Below are positions 52,316-63,036 of a stretch of DNA of 64,000 nucleotides, one piece after another. Source of the DNA: an uncultured Prevotellaceae bacterium (GTDB lineage Bacteria > Bacteroidota > Bacteroidia > Bacteroidales > Bacteroidaceae); contig ONDP01000008.1 in the NCBI GenBank assembly GCA_900316645.1, positions 1-64,000 of the forward strand, read 5' to 3'. Under the pieces are notes generated by a model. The model saw only the letters and a list, made by a program, of their open reading frames with translations. It made no database searches and had not been told where the DNA came from. The stretch's first letter is position 1. Every line of letters begins with the position of its first letter. Made by a program: the position numbers and the translations under genes.

Positions 52316-55273
52316 TTAGAATCTCGGGCCACCGAAGCCGCCACCGGGACGACCACCACCACCAGGACCACCGAAGCCACCGCCTCGACGTCCACCGCCA
52401 GGACCTCCAGGACCACCCTGAGGACCACGGTTGCTACCACTGCCAAAGATGTTCAGGCGATAGATAACATGCAGCATGGCATAGTTGGTAATGGCATTAT
52501 ACTCAGTATCGCTACGACGCATAGCATCCACCGTGCGACTGAACGTTGACTGCCGGTGCAGGATATCGTAGAACTGGAGCGACAGCGTGAGTGCATTGCC
52601 ACGCAGGAACGATTGCGACACCTGGGCATTCCAAATGAGTTCGTTGGTATTCATCGAAGCATCGTTATAACCCCTGCGGCTATTCATATTCATGCTGGTA
52701 GAGAGCTGAGTGCCCCAAGGCGCTGTCAGCTGCAGACTGCCTCCATACGAGAAGGTCCAAGTGTCGAGGTTATTATTCGACTGCAGTTCGCTACGAGCGT
52801 GCATATATTCCAGCGAGCCATTGAGTTCGAATTCCAGCCAGCTGTTGCGATAGCTGGCAGCCAGACGTTCGCCGACGGTAGTCGATTTCGTAGTTGACTT
52901 CTGCGAATCGGTATTGCGGCCAACACTCACATAACCCACACTGTTGTTATAGCGCAATGTCGTAAACGTGTTCACGTTGAAGAAACCAGCAGAGTCGATG
53001 GCGGTATTGAACATAAACATTCCGGAGGCGTTCCAGTTGCCGTTGATATTTTCGGGGCGAGTGGTTCTTCCACCCGATGCAGCATCGTAGGTCACCATAT
53101 TAGAAATAGAGTTCCGTGTTGTCGAGAAGCTGACGTTAGCCATGATGCTGCGCTGATGGTTCTGAATATAGTTGTTATAGAACAGGCGGAAATTCTGGGT
53201 GAACGAAGGTTTCAGTCCGGGATTACCCTTACGAACGTTCAGAGGGTCGCTGTTATCGGTAATATCCAACAGGTCGCTCATCGATGGCTGGCTGCTATTG
53301 GCACGATAGTTGAAGCGCAACTGGCTGACATTGGATATCTTCCAACGGAAGTCTGCTGTCGGAGCAATGTTCGTCACGGTGCGAACGGTATCGGTGTGCA
53401 CACCCTGATAGTCCTGTGTAAAGTGCGAGCGCTGTGGCATCACCTGAAAGCCGATATTCAAGTTGTACGCCTTGCGAACAACGCGCAGCATAATCTCTGC
53501 CGTATGGTTGTAGTTACGGTATTCCGAGAAACGGCTCAGTTTATCATCCCTGAAACCCTCTAACGGTGAACCGCCCAACAAGGCGAGATAATCGTCCCAA
53601 CCACGATAGCGGGGAGTCACTCCGAAGAAATCGGCAGCATAATTGCTGAAATCATAGGTGGCGCGGTCGCTCTTGGTATAGCTATACTGATACTGATAGC
53701 TGAACTGCAGATAAACCTGTCGGAAAATGGGTTCGCTATAGGTGGCGCGGAGTCCGTAGTTCCAGTTCTTGGTCGGTGTAACAGCATAACGGTTAGCCTG
53801 ATAGGTTGAGTCCTCACCAAATTGGTTGACAAGCTGGTAATATTCCACCAGACTATTGGTAAACGACCTGCTCATACCCTCGCCCACATTACCCGAGAAG
53901 CGGAGGGTGATGTTACGGCCCTTGCTGTTCAGTCGGCGGTTCAACTGCAACCATCCTCCTGCACTCTTCGAATCGCTGTAGGAAATAGAATTGTTGACAT
54001 TCCTGTTCTTGACAACGCCTTTGTCTATCAGTTTCTGCAATTCTTCGTCGTCAAACGGGTCCTTTATCGTCTTAAACGGATCCTCGTCGAAAGTCATCGA
54101 GTAGCCCTCGCCCAGTCCGTCATTTGAGTTATAGTTGAACTGAGGACGCATCATGATATTGGTCATCGAATCAGGTGTCCACTCCAGACGGAACCGGGCA
54201 TTCCAACTGTTGGTGCGCGACATGTTACTCGTCAGGTTATTACTGAAAGTGGACGCATTGCCACTCATGAAGTCTTCGGTAGAACGGCGCACCACAGCAT
54301 CGACGTTGCTATGGTTCCATCGGATACTGGCATCAAGTTTAAAGCGGTCTTTCTTCTCGTAGTTCAGATTGAATCCCAGCATCTTGGTTGCCGTCAGTCC
54401 CTGTCTGCCTCCACCGAAGCGGCCACCGCCACCACCGGGGAATCCCATATCATTCACATTGTTGGCACTCATGGGGATAAATATCTTCAGGTCGGAGCTC
54501 TGCATTCCTGCAAAGATTCTGCCACTATAACGACTGCGCGTTCCTGCTGCCAAGTCGGCATTCACCATATATCCCCGGTTCATGCCACGTTTGATACCGA
54601 AGTCGAGAACGGTTTCCTCCTCACCATCGTCAATACCGCTCACTCGCGCCAAATCACTCTTCTGGTCATAGGCTTTTACGCGCTCAACGATAGAGGTGGG
54701 CAGGTTCTTCATGGCAGTCTTCGTGTCGCCTGTCATAAATTCCTTACCGTCAATCAGAATTTTCTTCACCTCCTTACCGTTAATGGTTATCTTTCCATCG
54801 TCATCCACCTGGGCACCAGGCAGTTTCTTCACCAGTTCCTCCACTACGGAGCCCTCTGGTGTGCGATAAGCAGAGGCATTATATACAAAGGTGTCTTCCT
54901 TTAGCGTCACCTTGGCAGCCTGACCAGTCACCGTGGCACCCTTCAGCATGATGGCATCAGGTTTCAGTTCAATGGTCCCCAAGGCGATATCCTTGTCAGC
55001 GGAAATCTTCACATTCTTGGTGTAAGGCTTGAATCCCACACAGGTCACCTGTACAATATAATTACCATTAGCAGGTGCTTTGACGCGGAAGATACCGTCA
55101 AGATTGGTGAGCGAACCCGTCACCATCGTACTATCCGACTTCAACAGTCGCACCGTGGTTTGCGCCACGGGTTCCTGCGAGTCACTCTCAATCACCTTTC
55201 CCGAAATGTTTCTCTGAGCTATAACCTGTATCGACGATACTGTCATGAGCAAGAATAGCAATACTTTTTTCAT
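52316..55273 (-). CDS. TonB-dependent receptor-like outer-membrane protein with carboxypeptidase-like N-domain
   Basis: 985 residues. Signal peptide (to IA-Q, about 20), a CarboxypepD_reg-like beta domain (about 22-105, NISGKVIESDSQEPVAQTTV), a plug-like domain (about 110-230, SVVEELVKKLPGAQVDDDGK) and a large beta-barrel of the OMP_b-brl_3 type. The C-terminus is Gly/Pro-rich (RGPQGGPGGPGGGRRGGG), which is unlike the aromatic end of most barrels. No SusD partner is adjacent, so this may be a protein-folding or peptide receptor rather than a glycan one. Confidence 0.85.
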   Translation of the reverse strand: MKKVLLFLLMTVSSIQVIAQRNISGKVIESDSQEPVAQTTVRLLKSDSTMVTGSLTNLDGIFRVKAPANGNYIVQVTCVGFKPYTKNVKISADKDIALGTIELKPDAIMLKGATVTGQAAKVTLKEDTFVYNASAYRTPEGSVVEELVKKLPGAQVDDDGKITINGKEVKKILIDGKEFMTGDTKTAMKNLPTSIVERVKAYDQKSDLARVSGIDDGEEETVLDFGIKRGMNRGYMVNADLAAGTRSRYSGRIFAGMQSSDLKIFIPMSANNVNDMGFPGGGGGRFGGGRQGLTATKMLGFNLNYEKKDRFKLDASIRWNHSNVDAVVRRSTEDFMSGNASTFSNNLTSNMSRTNSWNARFRLEWTPDSMTNIMMRPQFNYNSNDGLGEGYSMTFDEDPFKTIKDPFDDEELQKLIDKGVVKNRNVNNSISYSDSKSAGGWLQLNRRLNSKGRNITLRFSGNVGEGMSRSFTNSLVEYYQLVNQFGEDSTYQANRYAVTPTKNWNYGLRATYSEPIFRQVYLQFSYQYQYSYTKSDRATYDFSNYAADFFGVTPRYRGWDDYLALLGGSPLEGFRDDKLSRFSEYRNYNHTAEIMLRVVRKAYNLNIGFQVMPQRSHFTQDYQGVHTDTVRTVTNIAPTADFRWKISNVSQLRFNYRANSSQPSMSDLLDITDNSDPLNVRKGNPGLKPSFTQNFRLFYNNYIQNHQRSIMANVSFSTTRNSISNMVTYDAASGGRTTRPENINGNWNASGMFMFNTAIDSAGFFNVNTFTTLRYNNSVGYVSVGRNTDSQKSTTKSTTVGERLAASYRNSWLEFELNGSLEYMHARSELQSNNNLDTWTFSYGGSLQLTAPWGTQLSTSMNMNSRRGYNDASMNTNELIWNAQVSQSFLRGNALTLSLQFYDILHRQSTFSRTVDAMRRSDTEYNAITNYAMLHVIYRLNIFGSGSNRGPQGGPGGPGGGRRGGGFGGPGGGGRPGGGFGGPRF

Positions 55274-55398
55274 CTTTCTTCTGATAATAACAATGATAAG
55301 ACGCGGCAGAAATGGAAAAGTTTAAAGATATTGCTCAAAAAAAAAGGGATGTACAATAATATTTTAACGAAACATAGAAGTTTTTACAAAAATTATAT

Positions 55399-55406
55399 TA
55401 ATTTTG
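55399..55406 (+). promoter_or_regulatory. -7 box of aroB
   Basis: TAATTTTG followed by CAGCCCG, ending 8 bp before the ATG at 55415. The transcript would have only a few leader bases. Confidence 0.45.
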
Positions 55407-55414
55407 CAGCCCGA

Positions 55415-56461
55415 ATGAAACAACAGAAGGTTATCATCTCAAAAAATCTGCACGATACACTCAGTGCTGCCGTGGGCGAATGCGCTCACGACTGTCTGCT
55501 TGTGCTGGTTGATGAAACCACTAAGGAATGCTGCCTTCCTGTGGTAAAGGACTTTGACTGTATGCAAGAGGCAAAGGTGATTACCATCGGAGCCACCGAC
55601 TCCCACAAGACACTCGACACACTGTCGCATGTCTGGAGCGAGATGCAACGCTATGGTGCCACACGCCACTCGCTGATGGTGAACCTGGGTGGAGGCATGG
55701 TGACCGACCTTGGCGGATTTGCTGCCTCAACGTTCAAGCGCGGCATACCTTATATTAATATACCCACCACCCTACTCTCGATGGTTGATGCCAGCGTGGG
55801 AGGGAAAACGGGCATCAACTTCGGAGGACTGAAGAACGAGATTGGTGTCTTCAACAATGCACGCTGCGTCATTCTCGACACCACATTCCTGCAGACCCTC
55901 GACAACGAGAATGTCCTTTCGGGCTATGCTGAAATGCTGAAACACGGATTGATTTCCGACGAACAGACATGGGCAGAGCTGTTGAGGAATGAAGCCGCAG
56001 TCAATAGCGCCGCATTTGCTGCTGCCATAGAGAAGAGCGTGGCTGTCAAACAGCGCATAGTAACCGAGGACCCCACGGAAAAGGGTATTCGCAAGGCGCT
56101 CAACTTAGGCCACACGGCAGGTCACGCCTTCGAGTCGCTGGCACTGGAGCGCAAACCCATCCTTCACGGCTATGCCGTTGCCTACGGATTGGTGGTCGAG
56201 CTTTATCTCTGCTGCATCAAGACAGGTTTCCCACAGGACAAGATGCGCCAGACCGTCAACTTCATCAAGGAGCACTATGGGCGGATGACCATCACCTGCG
56301 ACGACTATCCGCACCTGTTGGAGTTGATGCACCACGACAAGAAAAACGTGGGCAGTGATATCAATTTCACCCTACTGGGCAATATCGGTGATATTCGTAT
56401 CAACCAGACAGCCACTGAGGATGAAATCAAAGAGGCATTAGATTTTTACAGGGAGTATTAA
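55415..56461 (+). CDS. aroB: 3-dehydroquinate synthase
   Basis: I start at the ATG at 55415 (M-K-Q-Q-K-V-I-I-S-K), 348 residues, normal length; the upstream frame to 55331 has no family similarity. AroB closes DAHP to dehydroquinate with NAD+ and a metal, step 2 of the shikimate route. NAD-binding GGGMVTDLGGFAAS, substrate site TTLLSMVDASVGGKTGIN, and metal ligands in GYAEMLKHG and LNLGHTAGHAFE are present. Alone, with its own -7 box. Confidence 0.95.
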   Translation: MKQQKVIISKNLHDTLSAAVGECAHDCLLVLVDETTKECCLPVVKDFDCMQEAKVITIGATDSHKTLDTLSHVWSEMQRYGATRHSLMVNLGGGMVTDLGGFAASTFKRGIPYINIPTTLLSMVDASVGGKTGINFGGLKNEIGVFNNARCVILDTTFLQTLDNENVLSGYAEMLKHGLISDEQTWAELLRNEAAVNSAAFAAAIEKSVAVKQRIVTEDPTEKGIRKALNLGHTAGHAFESLALERKPILHGYAVAYGLVVELYLCCIKTGFPQDKMRQTVNFIKEHYGRMTITCDDYPHLLELMHHDKKNVGSDINFTLLGNIGDIRINQTATEDEIKEALDFYREY

Positions 56462-56508
56462 TCCCCTGACAAACAAGACACTACTACCTATTTAGATTGC
56501 TAACAACC

Positions 56509-56558
56509 GAAGGTGGGGCTTATCCGTGAGGAGCAGTCCCACTTATATTTTTTTCGCT
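56509..56558 (+). terminator. Terminator of aroB
   Basis: AGGTGGGGCT and AGTCCCACTT form a 10-bp stem with two G-T wobbles, followed by TATATTTTTTT. Confidence 0.6.
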
Positions 56559-56563
56559 TTTTC

Positions 56564-56594
56564 CTTGGTAAATCGTTTTTTTGTAGTATCTTTG
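56564..56594 (+). promoter_or_regulatory. Promoter of the UDP-glucuronate decarboxylase gene
   Basis: CTTGG (56564-56568), 18 bp, TATCTTTG (56587-56594), then CAAAACAAAG; the ATG follows after about 33 bases. Confidence 0.6.
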
Positions 56595-56627
56595 CAAAAC
56601 AAAGACAACAAAGCAACATTAATTAGT

Positions 56628-57566
56628 ATGAAGAGAATTTTAGTAACAGGAGGAGCAGGATTCATTGGATCACACCTCTGCGAGCGACTCGTCAATGAAG
56701 GTCACGACGTTATCTGTATCGACAATTTCTATAGCGGGTCAAAAGAAAATGTGTGGCACCTCATCGGCAAGCCGAACTTTGAAATCGTGCGCCACGATGT
56801 CATTAACCCCTATTGGGCAGAGGTGGACGAGATTTATAATCTGGCCTGTCCGGCTTCACCTATTTACTATCAGAACGACCCTATCCAGACTACGAAGACC
56901 AGTTTCTTCGGGGCCTATCACATGCTGGGACTGGCTCGTCGCACCAAAGCCAAGATTCTGCAGTCGTCAACCAGCGAGGTGTATGGCGACCCAAACATTC
57001 ATCCACAGCCAGAGTCCTACTGGGGCAATGTGAACCCCATCGGTCTGCGTTCCTGCTATGACGAAGGCAAGCGCGTGGCTGAGACACTGTTCTTCGACTA
57101 CTATCGTCTGCACAAGGTCCGTGCGAAGGTGATTCGTATCTTCAACACCTATGGTCCACGCATGGCAGTGAGCGACGGTCGTGTGGTTTCCAACTTTGTG
57201 GTTCAGGCACTTCGCGGCGAAGACCTTACCATCTATGGCGACGGACAGCAGACACGTTCGTTCCAATATGTCAGCGACTTGATTGAGGGCATGATTCGCA
57301 TGATGGACACACCCGACGATTTCACCGGTCCCGTCAACTTGGGTAACCCTGGCGAGTTCACCATGTTGGAACTGGCAGAGAAGGTAATCAAGAAGATTGG
57401 TGGCAAGAGCAAGATTGTGTTCCGTCCTCTGCCAAGTGACGACCCCAAGATGCGCCGTCCCGACATCACCATTGCAAAACGTGAATTAGGATGGGAACCT
57501 AAGGTGCCACTCGACGAGGGACTCGACCATATTATCGCTTACTTCCGCGACTACCTGCAGCGCTGA
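56628..57566 (+). CDS. UDP-glucuronic acid decarboxylase (UDP-xylose synthase) family
   Basis: I start at 56628 ([16 protein letters not shown]), 312 residues; a longer frame opens at 56526, upstream of the promoter. Rossmann motif GGAGFIGSH at 8-16, STSEVYG, and the catalytic [25 protein letters not shown] and [10 protein letters not shown] mark the UXS clade, which makes UDP-xylose from UDP-glucuronate for cell-surface polysaccharides. It stands alone. Its last 35 bases overlap the convergent receptor gene. Confidence 0.92.
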   Translation: MKRILVTGGAGFIGSHLCERLVNEGHDVICIDNFYSGSKENVWHLIGKPNFEIVRHDVINPYWAEVDEIYNLACPASPIYYQNDPIQTTKTSFFGAYHMLGLARRTKAKILQSSTSEVYGDPNIHPQPESYWGNVNPIGLRSCYDEGKRVAETLFFDYYRLHKVRAKVIRIFNTYGPRMAVSDGRVVSNFVVQALRGEDLTIYGDGQQTRSFQYVSDLIEGMIRMMDTPDDFTGPVNLGNPGEFTMLELAEKVIKKIGGKSKIVFRPLPSDDPKMRRPDITIAKRELGWEPKVPLDEGLDHIIAYFRDYLQR

Positions 57567-59625
57567 ACTTGACTTTCAGTCCTACGACAATCATGCGCCC
57601 AGGCGAATAAAGGGCATATTTCCGATTGGAAGAATCTATCCTACGGTCAACTCGGTTAAAGATATTATCGATACCGATGCTGGGCTGTAGGATAATTCTT
57701 TTCAGACCGTCGAAGGTGTGGACGGTATGGAGATTCCACACTCCGAAACCCGGTGCATTCTCGTAATTGGTATAATAGGTCTTCGACTGCAGTTTTCCGT
57801 TCAGGTTGACATGCAGGCTATATCCTTTCCAACGATGGTGGTAATTAGCCGCTATGGTGGCAGCATTGCGGATGCTGCGCTCCATGGTCATCCATTCGTC
57901 GTTCGACTTATTGCGGGCATAGGTGCAGACATAGTTTGCCGACAGATTAAATCCCTCGAACAGGTTGGCTGATACATTCAGCTGCAGTCCCTTGACATCA
58001 CCCAGGTCGCTGTTCTGGTAGAGCGAATAGCGCTCCAACTTAGCAGCCTGGTCGTCGGTCATCTCGGGAAACTCCTGACGCAGCATAGCCAGCGAGGCAT
58101 CATCGACAGCCACATCCTGGCGCACCACCATATCGTTGATGCGATTGAGGAAGCCCGTCACGCTGACAGCCAGCAAATCGCTGCGGTATTCAGCATTCAG
58201 CGACACATAATGGCTGCGTTCAGCCTTCAGGTCGGGATTGCCGAAGATGATTTGTACCTTGCCACGGTTGACGGAGAAATAGTGATAGTAGATTTCGTCG
58301 AGGCCAGGGGCGCGGAAACCCTGCGAATAGGTGGCACGGAAACGGAAATTGCCCGGTGCATACATCAGCACCACCTTCGGCGAGAACTGATTGCCAAAGG
58401 TCTCATGATGGGTAAAACGCAGTCCCACCGTTGCCGTCACATCGCGCCAAAACCGGTGCTCGTGCTGGGCATAGGCAGCAAAGGTATAGACATGCTGATG
58501 GATATCGCCTGACGTGGCGGTGAGATAATCCTTGCGATAGTTGGCACCGAAGATGGTGGTACTGCCCTGCATGAGTCCGAGGATGGCCTTCAGCTCGCCC
58601 TCCATGCTGCGCTGTTTCTTCGACTGCACATAATCGCCCACGGCATACGTCTTGGTCTCGACATCATATTCCTTGCCATAGCGGAAACGGTCAACGGTGA
58701 AGTTGGCCTGCAGCGAGTTCTTTGCCGAAAACTTATAGATGCCGCCAATGTTCCAACGCAGTCCCTTGTAGCGCATTTCGTAGTCGGTACCGCCAGTGAT
58801 ATCGGCACGCGTCTCAGGGCGATTGGTTATCTTATATGAATACTCCATACCCGCATTCAGTGCCAGACGGCGATTGGGGGCATAGGTGAATTTCTGTCCT
58901 ACAATGCTGGAGCGATAGCCTGTAAAGAAAGGGGCTATCGTCGGCTGTGTCTCGGTATCCGAGCCTTTCAGGTATTCAAGGTTATTGTTCTGATAACTGT
59001 CTGCCCTGTCGTGGGTAAACGAGGTATAGGAACCGAAGCCTTTTGTATAGATATCAAGATTGATGCTTTCGGTCAGAATGCCGTGGCCACTCACTTTCGT
59101 GGTATTGGTGACACTGCACAGGTCGCCGGTGGGCTGGTCGGTAATGATGTTAATGACACCGCCGATGGCATCAGAGCCATAGAGCGACGAGGCAGCCCCG
59201 TCCAACACCTCGATACGCTTCACGCGAGCCATATTCACTCGGTTCAAGTCGATATTGCTGGAGATGTCGCCAGAGAGTTTCTGACCGTTTATCAGGATAA
59301 GGATATACTTATTGCCCAGTCCGTTCAGACGCAGGAAACTGCCCATTGAGTTGGGTGCCATTGATGTCTGGGGCATCATGCGCGTCAAGGCGTCGTCGAA
59401 GGTGGTAATACCCTGTTCGCTGATGTCCTGAGCCGACAGCACATGTACTGGCGTTGCCGTTGACTTCAGTCGCTGATGGTGACCGGAACCAGTCACCACG
59501 ATGGGGTTCAGATTATAGGTCTGACTCACATTCGCTGAGTCAGTTGTCTCCGTTCTATGGATTTGGGCGTGAGTGGCATTATAGCTTGCCAGGATTCCAA
59601 TAAAAAGTAGTGATAATTTTTTCAT
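57532..59625 (-). CDS. TonB-dependent outer-membrane receptor, BtuB/IhtA-like
   Basis: About 697 residues from 59625 ([12 protein letters not shown], signal ending THA-Q); 59655 is a less likely start. TonB-box-like [11 protein letters not shown], plug domain (about 45-150) with [20 protein letters not shown] and [20 protein letters not shown], then a 22-strand barrel ending in a Lys/Arg tail rather than an aromatic residue. Third gene of the cobalamin-riboswitch operon, so its cargo is likely a corrinoid or other tetrapyrrole. A strong hairpin lies just upstream (59640-59667). Confidence 0.88.
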   Translation of the reverse strand: MKKLSLLFIGILASYNATHAQIHRTETTDSANVSQTYNLNPIVVTGSGHHQRLKSTATPVHVLSAQDISEQGITTFDDALTRMMPQTSMAPNSMGSFLRLNGLGNKYILILINGQKLSGDISSNIDLNRVNMARVKRIEVLDGAASSLYGSDAIGGVINIITDQPTGDLCSVTNTTKVSGHGILTESINLDIYTKGFGSYTSFTHDRADSYQNNNLEYLKGSDTETQPTIAPFFTGYRSSIVGQKFTYAPNRRLALNAGMEYSYKITNRPETRADITGGTDYEMRYKGLRWNIGGIYKFSAKNSLQANFTVDRFRYGKEYDVETKTYAVGDYVQSKKQRSMEGELKAILGLMQGSTTIFGANYRKDYLTATSGDIHQHVYTFAAYAQHEHRFWRDVTATVGLRFTHHETFGNQFSPKVVLMYAPGNFRFRATYSQGFRAPGLDEIYYHYFSVNRGKVQIIFGNPDLKAERSHYVSLNAEYRSDLLAVSVTGFLNRINDMVVRQDVAVDDASLAMLRQEFPEMTDDQAAKLERYSLYQNSDLGDVKGLQLNVSANLFEGFNLSANYVCTYARNKSNDEWMTMERSIRNAATIAANYHHRWKGYSLHVNLNGKLQSKTYYTNYENAPGFGVWNLHTVHTFDGLKRIILQPSIGIDNIFNRVDRRIDSSNRKYALYSPGRMIVVGLKVKFSAAGSRGSKR

Positions 59626-59639
59626 GTTTGACAACAAGA

Positions 59640-59667
59640 GGAGATGCAGTCTCACGACTACACCTCC
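59640..59667 (-). other. Hairpin between chelatase-like and receptor genes
   Basis: Leftward GGAGGTGTAGTC and GACTGCATCTCC form a 12-bp stem (two wobbles) with loop GTGA. It lacks a T-run in the direction of transcription, so it may protect or process mRNA rather than end it. Confidence 0.5.
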
Positions 59668-59699
59668 TTTTTACAACTTATATAATAATACATTAACAA

Positions 59700-60905
59700 T
59701 TATTCTTCTGGAGCTGTGGTAGGAGTTGACATAGCAGCGTCAGTTCCCAACTTCTTGATAGCATCACTTGTGTGCTTCTTCCAAAGGGCACGAACAGCAC
59801 TGCGCTCTGCAAGACCTGGGATATAACCATTAGCCTTAATCTCAGCGGTGTTCTTCCAGCAAGCCTCGGTGAAGTTGGTTTCATAGGCAGCAGTCTCGAT
59901 GCCAGCCTTATTGAACAGTGAGAACCAGCTCTCGGGGTCTTCCTCGTCAGCCATATCGTTGTGAGCATGGTCACCGGCAATTGACATCAGCACAAAGAGC
60001 TGAGCCTTCTTGGCATTGTTCTTGTCACCATAGTTAGCGGTGTAGCCCATCGCACCCACCTGATAATCAAACTTGCCACCGCCAATGTGAGCCAACACAT
60101 CCTCGGCATAGGTTTCAGCCATATCCACCGTACCTACATAATAGTTATTGCTGATGGCACGCAGGGCGTCTTCCAACTGCAAGTAGCGAATGTTACCGCC
60201 ATAGTAGTCGTAACCCTCAGGATTACCGTGTCCCATAAAGGCAACGATACCCTCTCCAACAGCAGCCTTCACGTCGGCTTCGGCGTTCAGAACCTTAGCG
60301 AGGTTTTCTGCGTCGCTCTCCTCAGCCATCAGCGGTGTACCTACTACCACCTGACGGTCGATGCTCTTCATGTAGTCATCAGTGAAGTCGCCGTTACGGT
60401 TGTTCATGAAGTCCTTCACATAGCTGTCACGAACACGACGATACTCCTCGCCTGGGATTACCTGCAGCGATTGTACGATAATCTGCTTGTAGCCAGCCAG
60501 TCCGATAGCTGTCAGGAAGTGCTCTGGGTCGTAGAAGTCGCGAGGTTCCACATTCTCACCGGCACGTGCCTGATTGATGCAGATAGCACTTGAGAAAGAG
60601 AGGAATACATCCCAACCGGAGAAACTGGCTTTGTAGTCTTCCACCACCTTTTCGAAGGTGTCGTAGGCCTGCTCCCAAGTCGAACCGAAGGCTACTACCA
60701 GAATCACCTTGTCGTTCTTCTTCTGAGCGTTAACAATCGCATTGACATCCTGCTGATAGCGGTCGTAGTTAGATGGCGGAGTCACTACGGGATCGGGATC
60801 AGGATTGGGAGGCGTAACTTTATTGTCGTCGTCTCCACATGCTGTAAACATGGTACAAACGGTGAATGCCATCATGGCAATCATTAGAAACTTAATTTTC
60901 TTCAT
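59700..60905 (-). CDS. CbiK-like cobaltochelatase homolog, acidic-tailed lipoprotein
   Basis: 401 residues. The lipobox MFTAC (Cys23) is followed by GDDDN, an acidic export signal like that of surface lipoproteins in Bacteroidetes, and a Pro-rich linker (about 30-45). The rest matches the CbiK family: VILVVAFGSTWEQAYD, VQSLQVIPGEEYRRV, FMGHGN with His226, and the metal-site segment AGDHAHNDM with His313. The expected Glu (TVEG motif) reads TVDM, with Asp261. CbiK inserts Co2+ into sirohydrochlorin; in P. gingivalis the related IhtB is a surface haem-binding lipoprotein. It overlaps the 60892 receptor by 14 bases. Binding or metal handling at the surface is more likely than cytoplasmic synthesis. 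Confidence 0.85.
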   Translation of the reverse strand: MKKIKFLMIAMMAFTVCTMFTACGDDDNKVTPPNPDPDPVVTPPSNYDRYQQDVNAIVNAQKKNDKVILVVAFGSTWEQAYDTFEKVVEDYKASFSGWDVFLSFSSAICINQARAGENVEPRDFYDPEHFLTAIGLAGYKQIIVQSLQVIPGEEYRRVRDSYVKDFMNNRNGDFTDDYMKSIDRQVVVGTPLMAEESDAENLAKVLNAEADVKAAVGEGIVAFMGHGNPEGYDYYGGNIRYLQLEDALRAISNNYYVGTVDMAETYAEDVLAHIGGGKFDYQVGAMGYTANYGDKNNAKKAQLFVLMSIAGDHAHNDMADEEDPESWFSLFNKAGIETAAYETNFTEACWKNTAEIKANGYIPGLAERSAVRALWKKHTSDAIKKLGTDAAMSTPTTAPEE

Positions 60906-63000
60906 TGTTCTTTTGATTTAAGTTATACTTATATTTGTTGTTGAGTTTCTTTCCCTTGTTGAAACGGACCGTCAGCGAGGCATAGACGGTAGTGCCTGGC
61001 GTGGTGGTGCCGAGATGGAGCCCGTGAGGGGTCTTATCAATATAGTTGAAGATGTTGTCGATACCCGCCTCCAGTCGTAGGTTCTTGCCAAACTGGTGGG
61101 TGGTGGCAAGTCGCCATATCTGATAGCCCTTGCCATTGCCGTCAAGCTGGTAATAGCGCTTTGACGACATGCGACCGTAGATGCCTATACCCAGATGGTA
61201 AAGCTTCGAGAAATCATGGTTCCAGGTGACATACCAGTTGGCTTTATGATGTGCCATACCGTCGATGGTCACTTCCTGCATCACATCATGGTCGGAGTCA
61301 TATTGGTGGGCTTTGGTGTCCAGATAGCTGTACGAGCCGCCTGCCGTGAAATGCTTGGTCTGATAGCGTGCCGTGAAGTCGATACCATAGGTCTTGGCAT
61401 CTTCCATATTCTGATATTGGCGCACGCGCATTGGGTCGTATTGCACTATCAGGTCGCCTGGTGCCTCACTGGTGGGGATAGTCACCAGGGCTATCATGTT
61501 ATCTACCTTATTATAATAACCGGAAAGTGTCATGGTCAGATGGCCGAGCGTGTATTCTGCACTCACTCCGAAATAGTTTGAGGTCTGAGCCTTCAGGTCG
61601 GTATTGCCCAGATAGAGATACACTCCGTTCATATTACGGATATACTGGTAGTGCAGTTCCTTGGGGGTTGGTGTCTTATAGCCCTGACTCCAGGTTGCAC
61701 GCAGTCGCAGTTCTCCCAGTTTCAGCATGGCGGAGAGCTTCGGAGTGAGTCTTGTACCGAAACCCTCGTTACGTGTCAGTCGCAGACCAGCTGTCAGGTA
61801 GAGCGGATTCAGCAGTGCCCATTCGTCCTGAACATAGATGGCCTGCGTGTTGTCAGTAGCCTTTCCACCCTTCACTCGCATGGGGGCCTCCAGCCAGTCG
61901 TAGCGATAGTCGAAACCGGCTGAGAGCATTTGCTCATAAGGAAGGGCGAACACTCCCTTCAGCGATATCTGTGTCAGTCGCTGGTCGCTCTGCAACTCCT
62001 TGTCGCCGGGGAAATAGGGGAAATAGTTGGTAAAGCGCCCATTGACATAGCCGTCGGTCAGTGTGGTGTCGGTATAGACATATTTATAGGCGTGGCGCTT
62101 CCAGTCGGCATCCAGCGTTATCACATCGGTCTCGTTGAGTTTCCATTTGCCGCCAACAGAAATCGAGGCATTGTTGTATTGCATATCATAGGTCTTCACA
62201 TCCACCCCGGGGTGTTTACCGCATGGGCGATAGATGCGTTTCCAATAAATGCTGCCGTCGGCATAGAGCTCTATCTTGGGAGTGAGCTGATAGGTCAGGT
62301 GTTCAGCCAATTGCCAGTTTGTATGCCGATTGACGGTCTTGTTGCGCGAATCGGTAATGTGGTATTCAGTCTGCGACAGGGCTTCCTCGCTGGTGTTCTG
62401 CCATCCGTCGGAATGTTGCAACTGGAAATTGGTATAGCTGGAGAACTTGCCATAGTTCAGGGCAATACCGTTATGCTGGCGAATGTCACCATAGGAACCC
62501 ACGCGACTGGTATTCTCGAGCATCAGCCCCTGTTCACGGTGTTTCCGGGTGATGATGTTAATCACACCGGCAATAGCATCCGAGCCATAGAGCGCCGACG
62601 ATGCACCCTTCACTATCTCAATCTTCTCGATATTATGGGGGTCGATGAGCGAGAGGTCGTTCTCTCCCCCATTGTCGCCGTGCAGGCGCCTTCCGTCAAC
62701 CAGGATGAGCACATAGGAATTGCCCAGACCGTTCATCTGCAAGTGGGAACCCATATCGTTCTCGTTAAAGGCAAACGAAGCCGTCAGCCCCGAGAGAATA
62801 TCCTCGATGCTCTTGCCGGCAAACTGTTGCAACTGGCGATGACTGATTACCTCCGTCTGCACAGGAGCATCCTTCAACAAGTGCTGCGTACCAGTACCTG
62901 TCACCACCACTTCCTGTAGCGCTGCCTCTTTCTGGACAGACTGTGCAGATAAGCAAAAAGCCAATAGCCATAGGCCAATAGCCAATACTATCTTCTTCAT
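60892..63000 (-). CDS. TonB-dependent outer-membrane receptor, BtuB-like
   Basis: 702 residues. Signal peptide (LWLLAFCLSAQS), TonB-box-like LQEVVVTGTG, plug domain with SHLQMNGLGNSYVLILVDGR and KGASSALYGSDAIAGVINII, then a barrel that ends in a basic tail (LTVRFNKGKKLNNKYK). The gene follows a cobalamin riboswitch, which fits corrinoid uptake. It overlaps the chelatase-like gene by 14 bases. Confidence 0.9.
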   Translation of the reverse strand: MKKIVLAIGLWLLAFCLSAQSVQKEAALQEVVVTGTGTQHLLKDAPVQTEVISHRQLQQFAGKSIEDILSGLTASFAFNENDMGSHLQMNGLGNSYVLILVDGRRLHGDNGGENDLSLIDPHNIEKIEIVKGASSALYGSDAIAGVINIITRKHREQGLMLENTSRVGSYGDIRQHNGIALNYGKFSSYTNFQLQHSDGWQNTSEEALSQTEYHITDSRNKTVNRHTNWQLAEHLTYQLTPKIELYADGSIYWKRIYRPCGKHPGVDVKTYDMQYNNASISVGGKWKLNETDVITLDADWKRHAYKYVYTDTTLTDGYVNGRFTNYFPYFPGDKELQSDQRLTQISLKGVFALPYEQMLSAGFDYRYDWLEAPMRVKGGKATDNTQAIYVQDEWALLNPLYLTAGLRLTRNEGFGTRLTPKLSAMLKLGELRLRATWSQGYKTPTPKELHYQYIRNMNGVYLYLGNTDLKAQTSNYFGVSAEYTLGHLTMTLSGYYNKVDNMIALVTIPTSEAPGDLIVQYDPMRVRQYQNMEDAKTYGIDFTARYQTKHFTAGGSYSYLDTKAHQYDSDHDVMQEVTIDGMAHHKANWYVTWNHDFSKLYHLGIGIYGRMSSKRYYQLDGNGKGYQIWRLATTHQFGKNLRLEAGIDNIFNYIDKTPHGLHLGTTTPGTTVYASLTVRFNKGKKLNNKYKYNLNQKNNEEN

Positions 63001-63036
63001 AAATCAAAAAACATCTTTCCGCTAACGCATAATCCT

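Noticed and set aside
61930-62919. Long rightward reading frame inside the receptor gene (329 codons)
   Set aside because: Antisense to conserved TonB-receptor plug motifs; product has no known features.
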